In this document: one piece after another, positions 7,042-12,500 of the stretch | Numbering within the stretch: position 1 is the first letter of the stretch | Layout: each line of letters begins with the position of its first letter | Assembly: GCA_015478945.1 (NCBI GenBank) | Contig: JABUQX010002602.1 | Span: 50,001-62,500 of the forward strand | Direction: 5' to 3' | Source of the DNA: Trachelipus rathkii | Lineage: Eukaryota; Arthropoda; Malacostraca; Isopoda; Trachelipodidae | DNA length: 12,500 nt | The notes under the pieces: model-generated | What the model saw: the letters and a program-made list of their open reading frames with translations, nothing else | The model's database searches: none | Told to the model about the DNA's origin: nothing | Made by a program: the position numbers and the translations under genes

Positions 7042-7190
7042 TGCTAATTACATTTGCAGAACTTATAAAACGTACCTGTTGCGAAGTCTGCTTCAGCGGT
7101 GTTTAAACAGCGTCTCTACGAGTTTACCTTTAGACACACAGTTCTGAACGCCAATCTGACCGGCTCGCCACTTTGCGTTGCAGTTAAAAC
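7042..7190. repeat. Dispersed repeat, copy 2
   Basis: Partner of 5861-6000 in the same orientation. It keeps TTTACCTTTAGACACACAGTTCTGAACG, AATCTGACCGGCTCGCCACTTTG and GCAGTTAAAAC. The ATATTTGCAAAAGCTGCTTTATT just downstream (about 7199-7221) resembles the segment just upstream of copy 1 (TACTTGCAAAAGTCGCTTAATTA, about 5848-5870). The two may therefore be pieces of a once-tandem unit. Confidence 0.75.
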
Positions 7191-7376
7191 TTAAAACTAT
7201 ATTTGCAAAAGCTGCTTTATTCTTATCTTAAGTAGTACTATAATGATGAAATACTTGAATATCGGTAACACGTATTGTGTTTGATTTAATTTGTAATTAG
7301 GTTATGTTGTTCGTAAGCCTGATGTTAAACCAGAAATACAAAGAAGATTCCTGCATTTTAGATTCAATGACTCGGT

Positions 7377-7779
7377 CATAAAAAGGGCACTTATCCTTTA
7401 AAAGGAAGTTACATAAAAATACATGAAAACTCCAATAGAAAGAGTGCGAGAGTTACCACAAGTTGCTTTTTTTTATCATGTTAATTTCTATATGTTAATT
7501 TTTTTTATTTTTTTTAAGGGGCTCGAGCCGACGCGAGGGACAGGGGGAGACGAAGTCCCCCCCCGTCGTCCCCGCTGATGGCCGAGAGACCCCCGATCTT
7601 TCCATCTTAGGCGATTTTAATTCTTGGGTATTCCTTTATTAAAGAAAAAAATAAATATAATGTTATTGGCTTAACTTTTTCACGCACTATTGCCTTGAAA
7701 TAATCGAAAAAAAATCGATTAGTCGTACGTTCGATATATTTCCGTTAACTTCCTTTTAAAGGACAAGTTCCATAAAAAG
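7377..7779. mobile_element. Candidate MITE-like element with terminal inverted repeats
   Basis: Bases 7389-7411 and 7746-7768 are inverted repeats matching at 22 of 23 positions. Just outside them, the 9-base word CATAAAAAG occurs at both 7377-7385 and 7771-7779, as a target-site duplication would. A 9-base duplication is typical of Mutator-like elements. The interior has no coding capacity, so it would be non-autonomous. Caution: the inverted repeat contains a near-palindrome (CCTTTTAAAGG), so the two ends also align fairly well as direct repeats, and CATAAAAA occurs a third time inside the left end. Confidence 0.4.
7518..7597. other. GC-rich island inside the candidate element
   Basis: Sharp switch from poly(T) to GC-rich DNA with about ten CpGs and several C or G runs. 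GGGGGA at 7543-7548 pairs with TCCCCC at 7556-7561 around GACGAAG. It lies midway between the inverted repeats at 7389-7411 and 7746-7768. No open frame or RNA-gene box seen. Confidence 0.65.
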
Positions 7780-7791
7780 TTTTTATTTCTA

Positions 7792-7808
7792 CTCCTCAAT
7801 GGAGGAGT
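7792..7808. other. Short hairpin
   Basis: CTCCTC (7792-7797) and GAGGAG (7802-7807) pair around AATG, with A7791 and T7808 extending the stem to 7 bp. It lies just outside the candidate element, in a T-rich then A-rich context. Probably incidental. Confidence 0.5.
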
Positions 7809-7945
7809 TATAAGACAAAATACTTTAGAAGGGTAGTGTATATCGTGACAACGGTAGTATAAGGAGAGCGATGTTACAGTTCAGTGAGTAGAAAGAGTAG
7901 AGAGAGAGAGCCATTAGGAGATTAAGAGTTGATGGTATGAAATTT

Positions 7946-7949
<4 letters not shown>

Positions 7950-8018
<69 letters not shown>
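7950..8018. repeat. (CT)n microsatellite
   Basis: About 69 bases of CT dinucleotides broken once near 7999-8001 (CTCCTC). A T8 run precedes it, and a short (AG)n run lies upstream at about 7899-7910. Confidence 0.95.
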
Positions 8019-8495
8019 CAATGAGTTACCCAAGTTTCTGTGATTGGAGCTTTCCAGGATGAACTTAAAAAGTGGTTTCTAGCTAGAGGTATTCAGATAT
8101 TTCCTAGTTTGTGATGGTAAAATGGAGATAGCTAAGATTCTGTAAACTACTTCCAATATTATGAACATTTATATGTTTACGAAATCAACCTTTAAAATAA
8201 CACCATCCAAATATAGGAAGTTATTCATAGCCCATTTATAATTCTACTTTCTGCGCTTTGTGTCTTAAATTTGCATATCATATTAAAGGGGATTAATTGA
8301 AATTTATACTCTCAACTTATTTTTATTTAATACATTACCTGGGGTCGTTTAGGTTATAATTAACTGCTCAGAATTGCTAATCACGTTCATTACCTTAATT
8401 GCTGCAATTACGGACAATTAGTTCTTAAAAATACATGACTAAGTGTAACTTTTGAAGTGATTATATGGTAAAAGTAATAAATTTCCTTATTTAGC
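8019..8495. other. Spacer, no gene seen
   Basis: Ordinary AT-rich DNA with no open frame. The only structure I noted is TAATTGC-T-GCAATTA at 8396-8410, a 7-bp stem with a one-base loop, which is within chance for this composition. Confidence 0.55.
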
Positions 8496-8679
8496 TTATA
8501 TTATATATATATACTATATATAATATATATACTATATATATATATATATATATATATGAATATTATATATATATTTATATATACTATATATATATATATA
8601 TATATATATCTAATATATATATATATATATATAATATATTATTAATTATTATATATTTAATACTATTATATATACCGTA

Positions 8680-8723
<44 letters not shown>

Positions 8724-8822
8724 TACGCGAAATAATATATATATACTATTTAAATTAAAAATATAAATATAAATATTATACTATATATATATATATTTTA
8801 ATATATCTTTTATATGTATATT

Positions 8823-8869
<47 letters not shown>

Positions 8870-8883
8870 ATATATCTATATAT

Positions 8884-8933
<50 letters not shown>

Positions 8934-8956
8934 CCGTATATTAATAACTATAATAT

Positions 8957-8996
<40 letters not shown>

Positions 8997-9040
8997 TATA
9001 AATATATATAATATATATATATAGTATATATATATATATG
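8496..9040. repeat. Long interrupted (AT)n tract
   Basis: About 545 bases, nearly all A and T, with alternating AT as the base pattern and frequent ACTATATA, TAATAT and TTTATAT interruptions. Small non-AT islands occur at about 8721-8731 (AAGTACGCGAA), and the word CCGTATATT appears at about 8674-8682 and again at 8934-8941. This is the longest simple-sequence block in the window, and its true length is uncertain. Confidence 0.93.
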
Positions 9041-9130
9041 TGTGTGTGGTTTTGTTTGGTTTTGTTTGTGTGTTGTGTGTTGTGTTGTAAGAGTGAGGGT
9101 AGTGCAGTGTGTGTGTGTTTGTGGATGTGA
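9039..9130. repeat. GT-rich microsatellite joined to the AT tract
   Basis: Starts with (TG)n at the end of the AT tract, then GGTTTTGTTT words and further GTGTGT runs to about 9120. A compound (AT)n-(GT)n is a common product of slippage plus point mutation. Open frames on both strands here translate to Cys/Val/Gly or His/Thr/Tyr/Ile strings and are not genes. Confidence 0.85.
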
Positions 9131-9185
9131 ATTGGATCTGAATTATTTTCTTTTACACTGTCGGCGGTTTGTCTGGTTGTCACTT

Positions 9186-9300
9186 ACTTATTTTTTATTT
9201 TATTATTATATATTATTTATTTTATTTATTTATTATTTATTATTTATTTAATATTTATTTATTTATTATTAATTTATTTATTATTTTTAATTATGTTATT
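9186..9300. repeat. TTA/TTTA-rich low-complexity DNA
   Basis: TTTATT, TTATTTA and ATTATT words repeat with no fixed phase for about 115 bases. C and G are almost absent. Confidence 0.85.
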
Positions 9301-9800
9301 TCTTATTGATTCTTTATTATATATATTATCTCATCTTACCGTGTTCTCCTCATCAATTTTCTGCAGATAATACAGTTATTCTTTCTATTAATTATTCTAT
9401 TAATTTATTGCCAGTGAGTGATAAGAGAGCCATTTGGATGAGTATCGGACCAGGTAATGCGTAGTACATGTTAATTTTATTTCCTTTCCACCTGTTGGGT
9501 CCAGAATCGTTTAGCGATTTGGCAACCAATAATGGGAGCTTTAGTGCACTGAGGGATGAATAAGTTTATCAATGTTTTCATAATTATATGAGCTGATGTT
9601 AATTTCATAGTGTGGGTTGGCTAGAGTCCGAAATCGCATAAAGCCAGTGCCTTTCAACACAGCTAAAGGGAAGATCCTGCAGAAGAATAAATGTGCAGAA
9701 CGATAATCGAGTAATTTTTATCCAGAATTGACATTATTCAACGGTTTAAACTTTTGATAGCATTCCTCTAGAGTTTTGAGATTTACGTTTTGCTTCAATT
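9301..9800. other. Spacer, no gene seen
   Basis: Mixed-composition DNA with no long open frame and no repeat found elsewhere in the window. AATCG-TTTAG-CGATT near 9507-9521 could form a 5-bp hairpin, too short to interpret. Confidence 0.5.
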
Positions 9801-10112
9801 TTCATTTTTTGCAGAGAGTGTTTCTCTTTTTTTCTTTTTTTTCTCTCTCTTCTCTCTTCTCAGAAAATACTTACTTTTTTTTTTTCACAAATTCTTTATA
9901 TTTTTTTCCATGCAACGATCGTAGTGATTTTTTAAATTTTTTTAAATTTTTTAATTTGCGAATCTGCGAGGAATAGGTTTTAAATTTGAACAATTTTGCC
10001 ATTTAGCAAATTATGTTGATTCTTTCAAGAAAAACTACCACCACAAAGCTCTTTTTCTATTCCGTAACACTCTTTTTTTTTTTTTCCTTCTTCTCCTTCT
10101 TTTCCCCCATCG
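9801..10112. repeat. Polypyrimidine/poly(T) low-complexity DNA
   Basis: Repeated runs of T (for example about 9876-9886 and 10072-10085) with TCTCTC and TTCTTC words. The plus strand is strongly pyrimidine-rich up to the following CT tract. The Phe/Ser/Leu-rich frames seen here are products of that bias. Confidence 0.75.
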
Positions 10113-10162
10113 TCTCTCTCTCTCTCTCTCGTCCTATAATTTCTCTCTCCTCTCTCTCTCTC

Positions 10163-10216
<54 letters not shown>
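10113..10216. repeat. (CT)n microsatellite, interrupted
   Basis: Three CT blocks separated by GTCCTATAATTT (about 10131-10142) and by TTATCT (about 10163-10168). The last block is the longest, about 48 bases. Confidence 0.95.
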
Positions 10217-10219
<3 letters not shown>

Positions 10220-10421
10220 GCGAAAAGCTAAGAAATACAAAGTTCCGATTTATTTCGGTAAAATATTTTTCTAAGAATTAAATATTTGTAATTTCTGAAA
10301 AAAAGGAATTATATTAATATTACTTACTCTAAGGCTAAGGCATAAGAGAGTAAATTTTTAAAAAGATAACTTTCCTGACAACCGCAGTTTTCGGTTTGTG
10401 AAGAACCAGCTGACTAACGCA
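10217..10421. other. Spacer, no gene seen
   Basis: AT-rich DNA with no open frame or repeat that I can support. Confidence 0.5.
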
Positions 10422-10469
10422 CGGTTGCGGTTGCCAAAATATGTGCGGTTGCTTCGCATTTGCGGTTGC
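10422..10469 (+). repeat. CGGTTGC word cluster
   Basis: CGGTTGC occurs four times within 48 bases, at 10422-10428, 10428-10434, 10446-10452 and 10463-10469. The first two share a base, giving a hexamer repeat (GGTTGC), and the others are spaced by A/T-rich bases. TTCGCATTTGC lies between the last two. This looks like a degenerate hexamer minisatellite or an element terminus, next to an AT tract. Confidence 0.7.
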
Positions 10470-10486
10470 TGTTTCATCACTAATCA

Positions 10487-10568
10487 TATATATATATATT
10501 AATTAGTACTATATATATAATAATAATATATTATATATATATATATATATAATATATTATATATATTA

Positions 10569-10609
<41 letters not shown>

Positions 10610-10640
10610 TATATATATAATATATATATATTAAATATAT
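10487..10640. repeat. (AT)n tract
   Basis: About 150 bases of alternating AT with TAATAT and TTAATTAGTAC breaks. It separates the CGGTTGC cluster from the TTCGCGAA cluster. Confidence 0.93.
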
Positions 10641-10643
10641 ATT

Positions 10644-10755
10644 CCGTAATGCGAATTTTCGCATATTTTTAATATTCGCATCAACAATCACATTCGCGAA
10701 TATTTGAAAAAATATTGCATTCGCGAATACTAAAAATAAATTATTCGCATTCGTC
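10644..10755. repeat. ATTCGCGAATA word cluster
   Basis: CATTCGCGAATA occurs identically at 10691-10702 and 10718-10729. Related words are GCGAATTTTCGC near 10651-10662, TATTCGCATC near 10673-10682 and ATTCGCATTCG near 10743-10753. The core TTCGCGAA is itself a palindrome. The pattern suggests a degenerate short tandem repeat. Confidence 0.7.
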
Positions 10756-11518
10756 TCACTACGAGTCGGTACAGATTGAGTACTTGGATTTATGATCGAA
10801 AATGTTGTAGCGAACGTTTTGAGTAAGTTCACCATAGAAGATAATACGACTGAGGAGGCATAGACAAGTATTATGTGCAGATGGTATCCTCACAGGTAGT
10901 TAGACTGGGATTTTTGCAGGAGCGCAGAGATGATTGCATAGTATCATATAAAATGAGTTGAGTATCGGTTGTCTATGGTATACCGTCTTATCTCTCACTC
11001 GTCACTCTGTTGTGTAGTCTGTGATGCTATGATACTAAGGGCACGAGGGTGCTGGTGTACTGGCGATCCGTCGAGATACATGTGTGGGTATCAATCAGAT
11101 GCGTATAGAGCTATCTCACTAGCAGTAGCGGTCGCTCGATAGTAAAGTAATATGTGATAATCATATATGAGAGGAGATATCGTACGCGCACAGTATGATA
11201 TTAATATGAAAGCGCTGAAATATCTCACCAAGAAAAAAAAAAAAAAAAAGAGGTAGAAATGAAAGTTAGTAAAAGAGGAAGGGATCTTCAATACCGGTTT
11301 TAAGAATAAAACAGATTACTCTTGAAACTTGTATAGAAAATACAAATATATTGGACGCTAAAAAAGGAATAAAAAACCACAAAGGATGGATAGAGTAAAA
11401 TTACAGAAATGATAGTAATGGACGATCTTCTATTTTTCACTTTGAAATTCTTCGATGTGTAACGCTAATGTAAGGGCAGGTTCCTTTATACTCACTACGT
11501 CAAAGGAAATACTACGAT
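10756..11518. other. Spacer with a 17-base A run, no gene seen
   Basis: About 760 bases of mixed composition. It is less AT-rich between 10850 and 11200 than most of the window, with no open frame I trust. The A run at 11233-11249 could be the tail of a retroposed sequence, but I find no flanking target-site duplication and no recognisable body upstream. Confidence 0.5.
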
Positions 11519-11718
11519 ATATTATTCAATATATATATATATATTACTATATATATATAATATATATATATATAGTAATATATATAATATATATATATAT
11601 ATATATCATATATATACTATATATATATATATTATATATAATAAATAATTATATATATATATTATATATATATAATTATATATTAATATATTATATATAT
11701 ATTTATATATATGTATAG

Positions 11719-11764
<46 letters not shown>

Positions 11765-11765
11765 A
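11519..11765. repeat. (AT)n tract
   Basis: About 247 bases of interrupted alternating AT with TAATAT, ACTATAT and AAATAATTA breaks. The 87-codon frame that starts upstream at 11455 is a Tyr/Ile string read from this repeat and is not a gene. Confidence 0.93.
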
Positions 11766-12190
11766 CAAAGTTTGATCTCTATAATGTTTAATTGGCCCTA
11801 TTTAAGAGATCACCTTGATATAGCAAATAATAAATGAGGTTTTGCGGAAAGCAGCGAAACGCTTCTTTATTTATTTCTTTATTAAAATTTCTATGACTAT
11901 TTTACATGGACACACATTCAGATATTTCACTATTGTTCAAAATAAAATGTACTCTTTTAAAATATCGAGCTATTATTTAAATCTGACTCCAATTAAAGTA
12001 TCAATTTTTGGACCAAGAGAGTGCCAAGATGTTAGCTCTCTGGGTTCTTTACCCTAACTGACCTCCACTGCAAGCGGCACAGCCGTTGGGGACAGAGTCA
12101 CCTCGGTGACCTTGATAATAAAAAAAAGAAAAAATTATGAAGAGTAGTTTCAACATACAGGACTTTCTTTGTACAAGATTTTTTTATAGG
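11766..12190. other. AT-rich spacer leading to the GC-rich edge
   Basis: No convincing gene. TGATCTCT (11773-11780) and AGAGATCA (11805-11812) are inverted repeats around 24 bases. GTCACC (12097-12102) and GGTGAC (12105-12110) form a near-palindrome. On the minus strand, 12181-12190 reads CCTATAAAAA, which resembles a TATA box, but it faces away from the GC-rich block and no initiator is evident. Confidence 0.45.
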
Positions 12191-12500
12191 CATGCACCGC
12201 AGAGGATTCACTCACGCACGCCGTATCGCTGTCGCCGCGCCGGCAGTCTAGGAGCGAGGCTGGGGGCCTGCTGGTGCGCTGCCCCTGACAACGCCGACTG
12301 CCGCCGCTCTTAAGAGACCGCCGCCGCCCGAACCCGCGACTGGCGCAGACCATCGCAGCATAGCGCCTAATCGTAACGTCCCGCGGCCAGGTCGCCCGCA
12401 CTGGTTCACTTGATCCGAACTGAGCTTTGCCTTCCAGACCTCCGCAGGGCGCCGTCACCGCACGGTAGCGCCCCGCCTTCGCGCCTGCTTGACTGCGCGA
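12191..12500 (-). other. CpG-dense GC-rich block, possible gene or promoter edge
   Basis: I count about 42 CpGs in 310 bases, and about 69% G+C over 12241-12480, against AT-rich DNA everywhere else. This meets the usual idea of a CpG island. On the minus strand one frame stays open from the window edge to 12150, at least 116 codons. It is rich in Arg, Ser, Ala and Gly, has no ATG near its start and matches no domain I know. On that strand CGTGAGT-type bases (GTGAGT at 12215-12210) could be a splice donor. Low stop frequency in GC-rich DNA explains the open frame equally well, so I do not call a gene. Confidence 0.6.

Noticed and set aside
8941..9251. Open frames on both strands over the AT/GT compound repeat
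   Set aside because: The translations are Tyr/Ile, His/Thr or Cys/Val strings read directly from microsatellite DNA.
10575..10835. 86-codon minus-strand frame
   Set aside because: It covers the TTCGCGAA word cluster and ends in a Tyr/Ile run from the AT tract.
11233..11249. Poly(A) tail of a retroposed gene or SINE
   Set aside because: I see no target-site duplication, internal promoter boxes or recognisable body upstream.
11455..11718. 87-codon Tyr/Ile-rich frame
   Set aside because: Most of it is the (AT)n tract.
12181..12190. Minus-strand TATA box
   Set aside because: TATAAAAA is common in AT-rich DNA. It points away from the CpG block, with no initiator or transcript evidence.
1..12500. 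tRNA, 5S or other rRNA genes and snRNA genes
   Set aside because: I scanned both strands for B-box-like GGTTCRANNCC words and conserved rRNA words and found none with a matching context. A covariance-model search was not possible here.
1..12500. LTR or LINE retroelement coding regions
   Set aside because: No reverse transcriptase, integrase or protease motif is visible in any open frame, and no frame is long enough.

Overview
This looks like a gene-poor stretch of a eukaryotic nuclear genome. I find no convincing complete gene, tRNA, rRNA, CRISPR array or bacterial-style operon. Four long (AT)n tracts, two (CT)n tracts, an (AAT)n tract, many homopolymer runs and several families of diverged local repeats make up much of it. 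Heavy AT and CT microsatellites, low-GC spacer and short GGTTAG-type words fit an arthropod, and a crustacean (perhaps decapod) is my best guess. That rests on general composition only, not on a diagnostic gene.

Layout. Bases 1-720 are AT-rich with almost no G on this strand. Bases 721-1773 are spacer with an (AT)n tract (1131-1252) and a modest GC patch (about 1290-1380). An (AAT)n tract follows (about 1777-1864). From about 1908 to 5010 lies a G/T-skewed family of repeats: a long unit of about 475 bp (copies near 1908-2211, 3517-3951 and 3975-4420), then a run of shorter units of about 118-150 bp. Each unit carries (ATCAATAG)n, then a G-rich core able to form G-quadruplexes in several copies, then (ATTTACTG)n. 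Bases 5150-5760 hold three copies of another repeat, of about 200-231 bp, each with a GC-rich hairpin.

Bases 5776-7190 contain a 12-bp-stem hairpin, a diverged pair of dispersed repeats (5861-6000 and 7042-7190), A/T-rich low-complexity DNA and a short GGTTAG-like patch. Bases 7377-7779 may be a small non-autonomous DNA transposon. The rest is (CT)n (7950-8018), a 545-bp AT-rich tract (8496-9040) running into GT-rich DNA, TTA/TTTA-rich DNA, a second (CT)n tract (10113-10216), two more AT tracts, and a CpG-dense GC-rich block running off the right edge (12191-12500). That block is the one place that resembles the edge of a gene or promoter.

Nothing here supports a pathway or genes acting together. 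The interest lies in repeat architecture, possible non-B DNA structures and the abrupt changes of base composition.
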